Shown: positions 35,861 to 44,128 of the stretch, one piece after another
How positions within the stretch are numbered: position 1 is the stretch's first letter
How the letters are laid out: every line of letters starts with the position of its first letter
Source of the DNA: JAJPHW01 sp963799065
GTDB lineage: Bacteria > Acidobacteriota > Terriglobia > Terriglobales > Acidobacteriaceae
Length of the DNA: 64,000 bases
Direction of reading: 5' to 3'
Assembly: GCA_963799065.1 (NCBI GenBank)
Contig: CAWCVJ010000003.1
Span: forward strand, 124,001 to 188,000
The notes under the pieces: model-generated
Database searches by the model: none
What the model was told of the DNA's origin: nothing
The model's input: only the letters and a program-made list of their open reading frames with translations
Translations under genes and position numbers: made by a program

Positions 35861-36556
35861 ATGAAAAAGCTACTGGCAATCGCCGCACTCCTACTCATCT
35901 CTACTTCTCTACTCGCTGGCGATGACGACGACAAAGATCGAGGCAAGGCAGTCGACCGCCTCGAAGCCGCAGGAACCGTGCTGGATGAGATCCAATCCGC
36001 TCCCGACCAGGGCATTCCTGCCAATGTGTTGGCGTCAGCGGAGTGCGTCGCCGTTGTGCCCTCGTTGTTGAATGGCGCGTTCATCGTCGGCGCCCGCTTC
36101 GGGCGCGGAGTCGCCAGCTGCCGCACCAAAACCGGCTGGAGCGCTCCCGCATTCTTCTCCGTCACCGGAGGCAGCTTTGGCTTCCAGATCGGCGGCCAAG
36201 CGGTCGATCTCGTCATGCTGGTGATGAATCAGCATGGCATGCATGAACTACTGACCAGCGAGTTCAAACTCGGGGCAGACGCCAGCGTCGCAGCCGGCCC
36301 CGTAGGACGCAACGCCACAGCGGACACAGATTGGAAGATGCGGGCACAAATTCTCAGCTACTCCCGCACCCGCGGCGTCTTCGCCGGAATCTCACTCAGC
36401 GGCGCGGTCGTTAAGCAAGATAAAGACAGCACCCGCGAATTCTACGGTCACCTCGTGACCACCAAGGCGGCTCTACAGGGGCAAGTCCCAGCCACAGACA
36501 AAGCCTATCCCTTCTTGAATTCGCTGGCGAAGTGGGCCAAAGCAGCCTCGAAATAA
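35861..36556 (+). CDS. SYLF (Ysc84-type) lipid-binding protein
   Basis: A 231-residue exported protein with a signal peptide (MKKLLAIAALLLISTSLLA). The mature part is one SYLF domain, with the family blocks VLASAECVAVVPSLLNGAFIVGARFGRGV and TGGSFGFQIGGQAVDLVMLVMN. SYLF proteins bind phosphoinositides in eukaryotes; in bacteria they are secreted or outer-membrane-associated and their role is unclear. It stands alone between the M13 gene and the acyltransferase gene. Confidence 0.85.
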   Translation: MKKLLAIAALLLISTSLLAGDDDDKDRGKAVDRLEAAGTVLDEIQSAPDQGIPANVLASAECVAVVPSLLNGAFIVGARFGRGVASCRTKTGWSAPAFFSVTGGSFGFQIGGQAVDLVMLVMNQHGMHELLTSEFKLGADASVAAGPVGRNATADTDWKMRAQILSYSRTRGVFAGISLSGAVVKQDKDSTREFYGHLVTTKAALQGQVPATDKAYPFLNSLAKWAKAASK

Positions 36557-36566
36557 CCCAGTGAAC

Positions 36567-36644
36567 CTCTGCGAAACCTCGGTGCCCTCTGTGGTGAAGG
36601 GTTTTGACCTTCTCCAACAAAGAAAACGCCGAGGTTTCACAGAG
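36567..36644. repeat. Intergenic inverted repeat (REP-like)
   Basis: CTCTGCGAAACCTCGG (36567-36582) matches the reverse complement of CCGAGGTTTCACAGAG (36629-36644) at 15 of 16 positions, with a 46-bp centre that includes CCTCTGTGGTGAAGGG. This phrase type recurs between genes in acidobacteria and other soil genomes. It could form a bidirectional hairpin. Confidence 0.65.
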
Positions 36645-36718
36645 CAAAGCGACCGGTAATCCCGAAATAGTTCCCCTCACCCACCCTCACCAGTGATAAT
36701 GTCACCTGTTCCCCCGGG

Positions 36719-37618
36719 ATGCGGCAGAAACTCGAGTACGCGGTAGTTTGGCTGCTGGTAAAAGCTGTCGGAGCGCTGCCCCGTCCGCTGGCGCGAGCCG
36801 CTGGCATCTCGGTCGGCTGGCTGGTCTACATCCTCCACGGGCGCTTGCGCCAAGTGGGCATGCGCAATCTCGCGCTCGCCTTTCCAGAGAAGACTCGCCG
36901 CCAGCGCTCCAAAATTCTGCGTGGCGTCTTCGTCTCTCTCGGCCGTCAGGCAGGGGAGCTGTGCCTGTTCCCCAAATTAACGAAAGAGAACATTCGCGAG
37001 GTTGTCATCTATGACGGCTTCGAGAACTTCGATCGCGCCTTCGCGCACGGTCGCGGAGTGCTCTTCCTCACGGCTCATCTCGGCGCATGGGAGCTGTCCG
37101 CTCTCGCCCACTCGCTTCAGGGCCATCCCCTGCAAGTTCTCATGCGTCCGCTCGACAACCCCTACCTGGACCGCCTTACCCGCCATTACCGCTCTCTTTA
37201 CGGCAACGTCATGCTGGACAAAGACGACTCGCTGCGCGCCATTCTCAAGGCCATGCGCGCCGGTAAAACCACCGGCGTTCTCATGGACACCAACATGATG
37301 CTGTCGCAAGGGATTTTTGTAGATTTCTTTGGAATCCCGGCCTGCACCACCAGCAGCGTGGCCCGCATCGCCCTGCGCACGGGCGCGGCCGTCGTTCCCG
37401 GCTTCACCATTTGGGATCCCACGCTCGGCAAATATCGTCTGCGCTTCGAGCCGGAGTTGAAACTCATTCAGACAGGCGACGATGAAAAAGATATCATCGC
37501 AAACACCGCCCTGTTCAACCGCGTCATCGAGGACTATGTTCGCCGCTATCCCGATCAGTGGCTCTGGGTCCATCGCCGCTGGAAAACGCGGCCCGAAGGG
37601 GAACCCTCGCTTTACTAA
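36719..37618 (+). CDS. LpxL/HtrB-like lysophospholipid acyltransferase
   Basis: A 299-residue inner-membrane-associated acyltransferase of the lipid A late acylation family. The catalytic HX4(D/E) motif is H120-LGAWE-125. The following blocks are VLMRPLDNPYLDRL and GVLMDTNMMLSQGIFVDFFG, with the segment PACTTSSVARIALRTGAAVVPGF typical of LpxL/LpxM. The N-terminus contains a hydrophobic anchor (VVWLLVKAVGAL). The LpxD gene lies just downstream on the same strand, supporting a lipid A role. Confidence 0.88.
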   Translation: MRQKLEYAVVWLLVKAVGALPRPLARAAGISVGWLVYILHGRLRQVGMRNLALAFPEKTRRQRSKILRGVFVSLGRQAGELCLFPKLTKENIREVVIYDGFENFDRAFAHGRGVLFLTAHLGAWELSALAHSLQGHPLQVLMRPLDNPYLDRLTRHYRSLYGNVMLDKDDSLRAILKAMRAGKTTGVLMDTNMMLSQGIFVDFFGIPACTTSSVARIALRTGAAVVPGFTIWDPTLGKYRLRFEPELKLIQTGDDEKDIIANTALFNRVIEDYVRRYPDQWLWVHRRWKTRPEGEPSLY

Positions 37619-37624
37619 ATCGGC

Positions 37625-37771
37625 TCAATTGAACCAATCGCTGCGGTACGCGATCCACCAACTGAGGACGCCGAGCGGGATGGTCGCGGCAAGCCCCCAC
37701 CAAATCGGCAGGACGACGTCGGCGATGAGGCCGAGGACAGTGAACACGATCCAGAAGATTCTCCGCTGCAT
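37625..37771 (-). CDS. Small two-helix membrane protein (48 residues)
   Basis: A 48-residue protein encoded against its neighbours. It starts MQRRIFWIVFTVLGLIADVV, continues with a Trp-rich middle (LPIWWGLAATIPLGVL) and ends SDWFN. Two hydrophobic segments (about residues 5-20 and 24-41) are separated by an IWWG turn, with the basic residues at the N-terminus. It is convergent with the LpxL-like gene and divergent from lpxD, which starts 69 bp away. No known family is recognised; the composition and the clean start and stop argue for a real gene, possibly an envelope-localised small protein. Confidence 0.6.
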   Translation of the reverse strand: MQRRIFWIVFTVLGLIADVVLPIWWGLAATIPLGVLSWWIAYRSDWFN

Positions 37772-37839
37772 GTCTCGATTTTAGCCCCGCAAATCCGCCC
37801 CGACTTTCCTTTCTTGGTGCGAACATATACAAACAGGGC

Positions 37840-38826
37840 ATGAAGCGGAAGCTACGAGAGATTGCCGAAGTTCTGAAAGGCCGCGTATTCGGAGATAATC
37901 AAATCCCGATCAGCGGCGTGGCAAGTGTTGCGGAAGCCGGAAAAGAAGACTTAGTCTTCGCGGAAAACGAGGACAGCCTAATGAAGGCCTTATCCTCGCA
38001 GGCAGGCGCCGTGATCACTGCGGCATCGGAAATCCCCGGCAATAAACCGCTGCTCATCGCAGCTAATCCGCGACTGGCCTTCGCTCGCGCGGCAACTTTT
38101 CTGAACCCGCGCGCGAATCCCACGGGCGCAATTCATCCAACCGCTGTGGTGGACCCGAATTCAACCCTAGGGCAAAATGTTGAGGTCGGCCTACACGCTG
38201 TCATTCTCGAACACTGCACCATTGGAGACGGCACCACGATCGGCGCAGGCTGCGTCATCGGGCCGCACGTAAACATAGGAACCAATTGCGACATCTATCC
38301 AAACGTCACCATCTATCCTCAGACAACTGTGGGCAACCGCGTCGCGGTTCATGCCGGAGTCGTATTAGGCGGAGATGGTTTCGGCTACGTGCGCGATCCC
38401 GGCAGCGACAAATACGAAAAGTTCCCGCAAATCGGACGACTCGAAATCGGCGACGATGTCGAGATCGGATGCAATTCCACCATTGATCGCGGCGCCCTGG
38501 CGACGACGCGCATCGGTCGCGGCACAAAAATCGACAACCTGGTTCACGTCGGTCACAATGTACAAATTGGAGAAGATGTCGTGATCGCCGCCCAGACCGG
38601 TATATCGGGCAGCGTCACCGTTGAAGACAATGTTGTTGTCGGAGGCCAGGTTGGTCTCGGCGATCATGTTCGCGTGCAAAACGGCGTGATACTGGGAGCG
38701 CAAAGCGGAGTCCCCTCCAACAAAATCGTCCGTGGCAAAGGTGTGATTTTCTGGGGAACGCCGGCGCGGCCTTTACGCGGCTACTTGAAGGAACTCGCGA
38801 CCCTGGCGCGTCTGGCGAAAAAGTAA
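37840..38826 (+). CDS. lpxD: UDP-3-O-acylglucosamine N-acyltransferase
   Basis: A 328-residue left-handed beta-helix enzyme that adds the amide-linked fatty acid in lipid A synthesis. An N-terminal uridine-binding domain (1-95) leads to hexapeptide repeats (about 97-290, for example HPTAVVDPNSTLGQNVEVG and VTIYPQTTVGNRVAVHAGVVLGGDGFGYV). The catalytic His is H239 in VHVGHNVQIGED, the same number as in the E. coli enzyme. It ends with a short helical trimerisation tail. The stop is 2 bp before the next gene. Confidence 0.95.
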   Translation: MKRKLREIAEVLKGRVFGDNQIPISGVASVAEAGKEDLVFAENEDSLMKALSSQAGAVITAASEIPGNKPLLIAANPRLAFARAATFLNPRANPTGAIHPTAVVDPNSTLGQNVEVGLHAVILEHCTIGDGTTIGAGCVIGPHVNIGTNCDIYPNVTIYPQTTVGNRVAVHAGVVLGGDGFGYVRDPGSDKYEKFPQIGRLEIGDDVEIGCNSTIDRGALATTRIGRGTKIDNLVHVGHNVQIGEDVVIAAQTGISGSVTVEDNVVVGGQVGLGDHVRVQNGVILGAQSGVPSNKIVRGKGVIFWGTPARPLRGYLKELATLARLAKK

Positions 38827-38828
38827 CC

Positions 38829-39455
38829 ATGGCAATCGTCGTCATCGGCGGGAACTCGCGCAACGTCGGCAAGACAAGCCTGGTCGCCAGTGTGATCGCC
38901 GCTCTCCCGCAATTTCGCTGGACCGCTTTCAAAATCACGCAATACGGACACGGCGTATGCTCCCGCAACGGCGAGCCTTGCGACTGTGCCTCCACCGATC
39001 ACAGTTGGGCGATCTCCGAAGAACGCAACCGCTCGGGCCAGTCCGACACTTCGCGCTTTCTCCGGGCCGGAGCCGAGCGAGTCTGGTGGGTGCGCACCGA
39101 GCAAGGTCATCTCGCCGAAGCCATGCCCGCGGTTCGCCGCAGGCTCGCGGGTGCAGCGCACGTTATCATCGAATCCAACAGCATCTTGAAATTTATCCGT
39201 CCGGATTTATACCTCACAGTCCTCGATCCCGCCAATCCGGATTTCAAAACGTCCGCCCAAGAATTTCTGGATCGGGCGTCCGCCGTCATTCTGCACAAAT
39301 CCGCCGACGGCACAATTCCGGCATGGAACGGAATTTCGCTGAAACCGGTCAGCAAGAGACCGGTCTTCTATGTTGCGCCTCCGAACTATTTCAACCATGA
39401 AATCGGAGCGTTCGTAAGAGAATCGTTGCTGGCGGACGAAGTTCGGCACATCTAG
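38829..39455 (+). CDS. P-loop NTPase, MobB-like, function unknown
   Basis: A 208-residue protein with a Walker A site near the N-terminus (VVIGGNSRNVGKTSLVASVIAAL). It continues with FKITQYGHGVCSRNG, a Cys pair (CDCAS) and a basic-rich region, in a fold resembling MobB, the GTP-binding helper of molybdopterin guanine dinucleotide synthesis. It is not close enough to LpxK to call it a lipid A kinase. The start is 2 bp after lpxD, so the two are co-transcribed. Molybdenum-related genes are absent around it; an envelope-linked GTPase role is possible. Confidence 0.65.
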   Translation: MAIVVIGGNSRNVGKTSLVASVIAALPQFRWTAFKITQYGHGVCSRNGEPCDCASTDHSWAISEERNRSGQSDTSRFLRAGAERVWWVRTEQGHLAEAMPAVRRRLAGAAHVIIESNSILKFIRPDLYLTVLDPANPDFKTSAQEFLDRASAVILHKSADGTIPAWNGISLKPVSKRPVFYVAPPNYFNHEIGAFVRESLLADEVRHI

Positions 39456-39456
39456 A

Positions 39457-40161
39457 TCAGTCGCGCCCAGCCCACTGCGGATCGCGCTCCGCCGAGACCA
39501 TCAGCCCATCGCGCATATGAACAATGCGGTCGCCATAGCGCGCCGCTTCAGGATTGTGCGTGATCATCAACACGGTCTGCCCCAGTTCGCGATTGGTCTG
39601 CTTCAACATGTTCAGGACGATCTCTGAGTTCTCCGAATCGAGATTTCCAGTAGGCTCGTCGGCCAGTACGATGGCCGGCTTGTTGACCAGCGCACGGGCC
39701 AATGCCACCCGTTGCTGTTCGCCTCCAGACATTTCCGACGGTCGATGGGACAGCCGTTTCTGCACTCCGAGCAACCGAACGATCTTTTCGAAGTGAACCG
39801 GATCGGGGGCGGAGTGACCAGCAATCTCAACCGCAATCTGGATGTTTGACCCTGCATCCAGCGTCGGCAGCAAATTGAATTTCTGGAAGACGAAGCCAAT
39901 CTTGCGCTTGCGCATGTTGGTGCGCTCGGCGTCGGAGAGCGTCGCGAAATCGTCTCCGTCAACCACAACGTGGCCGGAATCCGCTCTCGCCAGCCCGCCC
40001 AGAAGATAAAACAACGTGGATTTTCCGCTGCCCGACGGCCCCACGATGCTGACAAATTCACCGCGATTCACGCTCAGCGAAACCCCGCGTAGCGCCTGCA
40101 CATCCACTTTTCCGATGCGATAAGTTTTACGAAGATCGACCGCCTCTATGAAACCAGCCAT
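39457..40161 (-). CDS. LolD/MacB-type ABC transporter ATP-binding protein
   Basis: A 234-residue ABC ATPase of the MacB/LolD class. Walker A is VGPSGSGKSTLFYLLGGL, the signature is MSGGEQQRVALARALV and Walker B is ADEPTGNLD. The Q-loop FVFQKFNLLPTL is typical of the lipoprotein-release and macrolide exporter group. No permease is adjacent; two MacB-like permease genes lie 11 kb further on the plus strand and could be the partners. The gene is convergent with the P-loop gene, with one base between stops. Confidence 0.88.
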   Translation of the reverse strand: MAGFIEAVDLRKTYRIGKVDVQALRGVSLSVNRGEFVSIVGPSGSGKSTLFYLLGGLARADSGHVVVDGDDFATLSDAERTNMRKRKIGFVFQKFNLLPTLDAGSNIQIAVEIAGHSAPDPVHFEKIVRLLGVQKRLSHRPSEMSGGEQQRVALARALVNKPAIVLADEPTGNLDSENSEIVLNMLKQTNRELGQTVLMITHNPEAARYGDRIVHMRDGLMVSAERDPQWAGRD

Positions 40162-40194
40162 GAACTTTCGATCTTACATGAAACCTCGCGACGA

Positions 40195-40617
40195 CTAAGC
40201 GACATGGCTCCGCGCCGAAGGAGTTGTCACAGCTGGCGCCGCACGCTTCGGCCCACGCTTCTTGATCAACAACGTCCGCACACGTTCAAGCAGTTCGGCG
40301 GGCGCGTGCATCCCCTTGGGCAGAAAGCTGTCCGCCATCGTGTCGCGCTCGTATCCCCTCACTTTACCCGAGATCAGAATCGCCGGAGTCTGCGCCGAGA
40401 TCGCCTTCACTTCCTCAATCAGGCGCGCGCCATCCATTCCAGGCATCACCAAGTCGGTGAGCAACAGATCGACACCGCCGTGCTTAAAGCGAGTCAGCGC
40501 TTCTTCCCCGCTGGCGCACGTCACCACGCGGTAGCCACGCGTTTCCAGCAACACTTTGCGAATCGACAACGACTGCTCGTTGTCGTCCACGCAAAGAATC
40601 GTTCGTTTCGGTTTCAT
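40195..40617 (-). CDS. Stand-alone response regulator receiver
   Basis: A 140-residue single receiver domain. The acidic pair is D11-D12 (CVDDNEQS), the phosphorylated aspartate is D55 (LLTDLVMPGMDG), the conserved Ser/Thr-type residue lies in ILISG and Lys in FLPKG. A basic, Arg/Lys-rich tail of about 20 residues follows (KKRGPKRA). With no output domain, it probably works through protein contact, for example in a phosphorelay. The kinase is not identifiable here. Confidence 0.88.
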   Translation of the reverse strand: MKPKRTILCVDDNEQSLSIRKVLLETRGYRVVTCASGEEALTRFKHGGVDLLLTDLVMPGMDGARLIEEVKAISAQTPAILISGKVRGYERDTMADSFLPKGMHAPAELLERVRTLLIKKRGPKRAAPAVTTPSARSHVA

Positions 40618-40822
40618 GGATTACCTTCCGAACGCTTGTGCGCGGGGGACGCAAACGCGACCGGGCTTTCTAAAAGTTTTTTGTGGACCAGAGCGAAACG
40701 AATCCTAATTGCGAGGAGCACTGCGTGTAAAGTGCCGTTGATGCCAATGGTCAATTCGCTCCATTGCATTTTTGTTGCGGTTATGCAGTGACGATTTTTT
40801 ATGGAAAATTCGCGATCCGCAC

Positions 40823-41713
40823 CTAGAGGAAAAGTTCGCCGCGCAAAACTTCAACAGCATTTCCACCGACGCGCACATTTACTACTCGGTCATCCTTGCG
40901 CGAAGCGCGCACCAAGATGCGGCTGGGCCTTCCCATTTCGATTCCTTGCTCAATCAAAACCTGTTCATCGGGTTGAGCTACGCCGTAAGCAACCATCCAG
41001 GCCGCTGCGCTGCCCGCGGCCGAACCGGTCGCCGCATCTTCCCCGTTATAAAAAATCATGCGTGCATGAAGCCTGGCCTTTGCGTCCACCGTCTCGCGCG
41101 AAACAAAATAAAAAAACTTCCCTCCCGATTGCCCCAGATATTCCGCCGCCCCCGCCAAATCGACTCGCAGATTGCGAATGATCTCCAGCCCGCGCAGCGG
41201 AACGATGGTGAACGGCACGCCCGTGGACACAGTCTGAATCGGCAGCGAGGGATCGATGTCGCCATCGCGCAATCCAGCCGCCCGCGTCACCGCTTCGCGG
41301 TCATGCGTCTCCCCGAATGTCGGGTCGATCTGCGTCATCTCGCCGAACGTGGATTCCCCACCCCCCTCACTAAATCGAACCGGCACGCTCCCCACCGCTA
41401 GATCCAGCGTGATCACAGGCGACGCAGCCTTCCCCCGCAGCACGAACGCCGTGCCCAAAGTTGGATGCCCCGCGAACGGCAACTCTTCCTGCACCGTGAA
41501 GATGCGGACCTGCACCCCGGATTTCGCTTCGGTCGCCGAATCCCGGGGCAAAACAAAGGTCGTCTCCGACAAATTCATCTCGACCGCGATACGCTGCATC
41601 TCGTGATCGCTGAGTCCGCGCGCATCGGCAAATACCGCGAGTGCGTTGCCTTCGAAGGGCTTGTCTGTGAAAACATCGACTTGTGAGAACGCGTAGCGTC
41701 GTGGGCCAGCCAT
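40823..41713 (-). CDS. PhzF family isomerase/epimerase-like protein
   Basis: A 296-residue protein of the PhzF (diaminopimelate-epimerase fold) family. The N-terminal block is FSQVDVFTDKPFEGNALAVFADARGLSD, with the catalytic Glu in the latter part of that motif; ELPFAGHPTLGTAFVL follows, and ARMIFYNGEDAATGSAAGSAAAWM is near the end. Family members isomerise or cyclise small molecules; only the phenazine member is well defined and no phenazine genes occur here. The start at 41713 (MAGPRRYAFSQVDV) is used; the upstream extension is not conserved. Confidence 0.85.
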   Translation of the reverse strand: MAGPRRYAFSQVDVFTDKPFEGNALAVFADARGLSDHEMQRIAVEMNLSETTFVLPRDSATEAKSGVQVRIFTVQEELPFAGHPTLGTAFVLRGKAASPVITLDLAVGSVPVRFSEGGGESTFGEMTQIDPTFGETHDREAVTRAAGLRDGDIDPSLPIQTVSTGVPFTIVPLRGLEIIRNLRVDLAGAAEYLGQSGGKFFYFVSRETVDAKARLHARMIFYNGEDAATGSAAGSAAAWMVAYGVAQPDEQVLIEQGIEMGRPSRILVRASRKDDRVVNVRVGGNAVEVLRGELFL

Positions 41714-41853
41714 AACCCTGATTCTAGCGCCACTGCTGGGTTTGACTCCGCCCGAAGCCCCCAAGTATCCTCAAAAAACGACATTCGGAGTTTACTCGAG
41801 TGCGGCGGGTTCTGACGATTCGCGGTTCACTAAACTTTTTAGGAGATACATCC

Positions 41854-42540
41854 ATGAGCACCGAAACCGCCGAAGTAGCGCGCATGCCGCGCATTAACGA
41901 CCTCGCCCCAGACTTCACCGCCGACACCACGCAGGGCACCATCCACTTTCACGAGTGGATCGGCGACGGCTGGGCCGTCTTGTTTTCGCATCCCAAAGAC
42001 TTCACCCCGGTTTGCACCACAGAACTCGGCTATATGGCCGGACTGCAACCCGAGTTCGCCAAGCGCAACACGAAGATCATCGGCCTCAGCGTCGATCCGG
42101 TAACTAATCATGGCAAGTGGGCCGCGGATATCGAAGAAACGCAAGGCCACAAAGTCACCTATCCGATGATCGGCGATCCGGAACTGAAAATCGCGAAGCT
42201 CTATGGCATGTTGCCCGCCGAGAGCGGCAACACTTCCGAAGGACGCACCGCCGCCGACAATGCCACGGTGCGCACCGTTTTCGTCGTCGGGCCGGACAAG
42301 AAGATCAAGCTCATGCTCGTCTACCCGATGACCACAGGCCGCAACTTTGACGAAGTGCTACGCGTGCTGGACTCCATGCAACTCACCGCCAAGCACAAAG
42401 TCGCCACCCCCGCCAACTGGAAGCCGGGTGAAGACGTCATCATCGTCCCCGCAGTTTCAAACGAAGAAGCCGCACAGAAGTATCCCGAGGGCTGGAAAAC
42501 ATTGAAACCGTACCTGCGGGTGGTAAAGCAGCCTCAGTAA
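41854..42540 (+). CDS. 1-Cys peroxiredoxin (Prx6-like)
   Basis: A 228-residue thiol peroxidase. The peroxidatic cysteine is in FTPVCTTELGYM, the only cysteine in the chain, so it is a 1-Cys type like Prx6. A long C-terminal domain follows (KIKLMLVYPMTTGRNFDEVLRVLDSM). ATG at 41854 has AGGAG eight bases upstream. It reduces hydrogen peroxide and organic peroxides, probably in the cytoplasm. The cysteine is encoded by TGC, not TGA, so it is not a selenoprotein despite the nearby tRNA-Sec. Confidence 0.93.
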   Translation: MSTETAEVARMPRINDLAPDFTADTTQGTIHFHEWIGDGWAVLFSHPKDFTPVCTTELGYMAGLQPEFAKRNTKIIGLSVDPVTNHGKWAADIEETQGHKVTYPMIGDPELKIAKLYGMLPAESGNTSEGRTAADNATVRTVFVVGPDKKIKLMLVYPMTTGRNFDEVLRVLDSMQLTAKHKVATPANWKPGEDVIIVPAVSNEEAAQKYPEGWKTLKPYLRVVKQPQ

Positions 42541-42556
42541 CAGTCCAAACAAATCG

Positions 42557-42579
42557 GGAGAAGGCAACTCGCCTTCTCC
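42557..42579 (+). terminator. GC-rich stem-loop after the peroxiredoxin gene
   Basis: GGAGAAGGC (42557-42565) and GCCTTCTCC (42571-42579) form a perfect 9-bp stem with a 5-nt loop, 17 bp after the peroxiredoxin stop. No clear T-run follows, so it may be a weak or Rho-assisted terminator. Confidence 0.6.
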
Positions 42580-42662
42580 GAAAACATCCAATGGTCGCAT
42601 AGCCCAAGTCTCTTCGTCCCGGTTGAAGGTCGCTCGGTAAATCCCAGTTTTTCGGAGAAATC

Positions 42663-43919
42663 ATGCAAACCTCACGTACTACGACGTTAACCCGCACCCC
42701 GCGCGCCGCAAATACCGGGCGCTTCCTAGCAGCCATTTTGGCGCTCACGGTTTTATCCGTCGTTGCGCACGCGCAGTCCTACAGCGAAACCGTTCTCTAC
42801 AATTTCACCGGAGGCACCGATGGATGGAAGCCTCTAGGCCCATTCATCCGCGACGCTGCCGGTAACTTGTATGGCCTCACCCAATACGGCGGATTTACCG
42901 GCAATTCCTCATGTGAAGAAGATGGCTGCGGAAGTCTCTTCCGGCTGGACTCAAAGGGGAGCCTTACCACCCTTTCCTTTGACGCTTACAACGGAGCAAC
43001 ACCGACGGGATCCGTGACGGCCAGCGCCGCCGGAAGTCTTTATAGCACGACCAGTTCAGGCGGCGTGTACGACGGCAGTTATGGCGGCGGAACTCTGGTT
43101 GAAGTTTCCCCGAAGGGCAAGCTCTCCCTTCTCCATACCTTTTGCAACGACTGTTCTACCGACGGCGCATACCCTGGCAGCGGCGTTACTCTCGATAGCA
43201 AAGGCAACCTATACGGCACCACGTTCGGAGGCGGCTCAGGTGGCGAAGGTGTAGTGTACAAGTTCGATTCCGCTGGCAACGAGACCCTTTTGTACAGCTT
43301 CCAGAGAACGAGTGGCGGCTACGGCCCAGCCGGCCCGGTCATACTCGACAGCACCGGAAATATATATGGCACCGCGAGCGAAGGTGGAAACAAAGCCTGC
43401 GCTGGTGGCGGCTGTGGCGTACTGTTCGAGATCGACGCCAGCGGACAGTACAACGTTCTGTACACATTCAACGGGCCGTCCGGCGGCGACGGCGCCAACC
43501 CCGGCGGATCTCTCATTCGAGATCCTGCTGGCAACCTCTATGGATACACCTACCAAGGTGGCAACAACGGCACCTGCCAGTACGGATGCGGCACCATTTT
43601 CAGGTTGAGCCCAGGCGGCAAAGAGACAGTGCTTCATACCTTCGCCGGCGGAGCAGATGGTTCCCAGCCCTCTGGCCTTATCGCCGATAAACACGGCAAT
43701 CTATTCGGCACAACCGTTGGAGGCTCACTCGGCTACGGCACGGTATTCGAGCTTGATCACACCGGCAAGTTCACCACGCTCTACGCCTTCACCGGAGGAT
43801 CGGACGGAGCCTACCCTGGGTCGGGAGTAATCCTCGACTCCGCCGGCAACTTGTATGGAACCGGCCAATTTGGCGGCACAGACAACCAGGGAGTGGTCTT
43901 CGAGCTTTCTCCGAATTAG
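42663..43919 (+). CDS. Exported GloVer-type repeat protein
   Basis: A 418-residue secreted protein with a signal peptide (FLAAILALTVLSVVAHAQ) and about nine repeats of the type found in the Gloeobacter/Verrucomicrobia repeat family (TIGR03803-like). Units follow the pattern LYGTTFGGGSGGEGVVYKFDSAGNETLLYSF, and similar phrases are LFGTTVGGSLGYGTVFELDHTGKFTTLYAF and NLYGTGQFGGTDNQGVVFELS at the end. They probably fold as beta-propeller blades. Cysteine pairs occur in several blades. Cell-surface location is likely; the role is unknown. A strong terminator follows. Confidence 0.88.
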   Translation: MQTSRTTTLTRTPRAANTGRFLAAILALTVLSVVAHAQSYSETVLYNFTGGTDGWKPLGPFIRDAAGNLYGLTQYGGFTGNSSCEEDGCGSLFRLDSKGSLTTLSFDAYNGATPTGSVTASAAGSLYSTTSSGGVYDGSYGGGTLVEVSPKGKLSLLHTFCNDCSTDGAYPGSGVTLDSKGNLYGTTFGGGSGGEGVVYKFDSAGNETLLYSFQRTSGGYGPAGPVILDSTGNIYGTASEGGNKACAGGGCGVLFEIDASGQYNVLYTFNGPSGGDGANPGGSLIRDPAGNLYGYTYQGGNNGTCQYGCGTIFRLSPGGKETVLHTFAGGADGSQPSGLIADKHGNLFGTTVGGSLGYGTVFELDHTGKFTTLYAFTGGSDGAYPGSGVILDSAGNLYGTGQFGGTDNQGVVFELSPN

Positions 43920-43942
43920 AATCATTCCTGCCGCGAGCTCCA

Positions 43943-43979
43943 AGAGCCGGACGGTCTTCCGTTCGGCTCTTTACTTTTG
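43943..43979 (+). terminator. Rho-independent terminator
   Basis: AGAGCCGGACGG (43943-43954) pairs with CCGTTCGGCTCT (43959-43970), with one G-T wobble, around a 4-nt loop. TTACTTTT follows. It terminates the GloVer gene and lies upstream of the tRNA-Sec promoter. Confidence 0.85.
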
Positions 43980-43991
43980 GCGAAGGACTCG

Positions 43992-44020
43992 TTTCAACCA
44001 TTACTTGGGTGCAATAGAAT
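43992..44020 (+). promoter_or_regulatory. Possible promoter of the tRNA-Sec gene
   Basis: TTTCAA (43992-43997) and TAGAAT (44015-44020) are spaced by 17 bp, ending about 10 bases before the tRNA. The -10 box is close to consensus and the -35 box weak. Confidence 0.4.
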
Positions 44021-44029
44021 CGAACGGAT

Positions 44030-44127
44030 GGAAGCGCGAGTGATCCGGTGATCGTCCCGGTCTTCAAAACCGGCGGGCGGCGGGTGATCCCGTCGCCGGT
44101 GGGTTCGACTCCCACTCGCTTCCGCCA
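44030..44127 (+). tRNA. selC: tRNA-Sec (anticodon TCA)
   Basis: A 98-nt selenocysteine tRNA with encoded CCA. The acceptor begins GGAAGCG and closes CGCTTCC, discriminator G, then CCA. A 6-bp D-stem (GTGATC with GATCGT) has a 4-nt loop, as expected for tRNA-Sec. The anticodon stem CCGGT/ACCGG encloses the loop CTTCAAA, with TCA at 44064-44066 reading UGA. A long variable arm (CGGCGGG paired with CCCGTCG) and a T-arm with TTCGACT follow. The eighth acceptor pair appears mismatched (C opposite T). SelA, SelB and SelD are not in the window. Confidence 0.95.
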
Positions 44128-44128
44128 A

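Noticed and set aside
41854..42540. Peroxiredoxin as a selenoprotein partner of tRNA-Sec
   Set aside because: The active-site residue is encoded by TGC, a normal cysteine codon.
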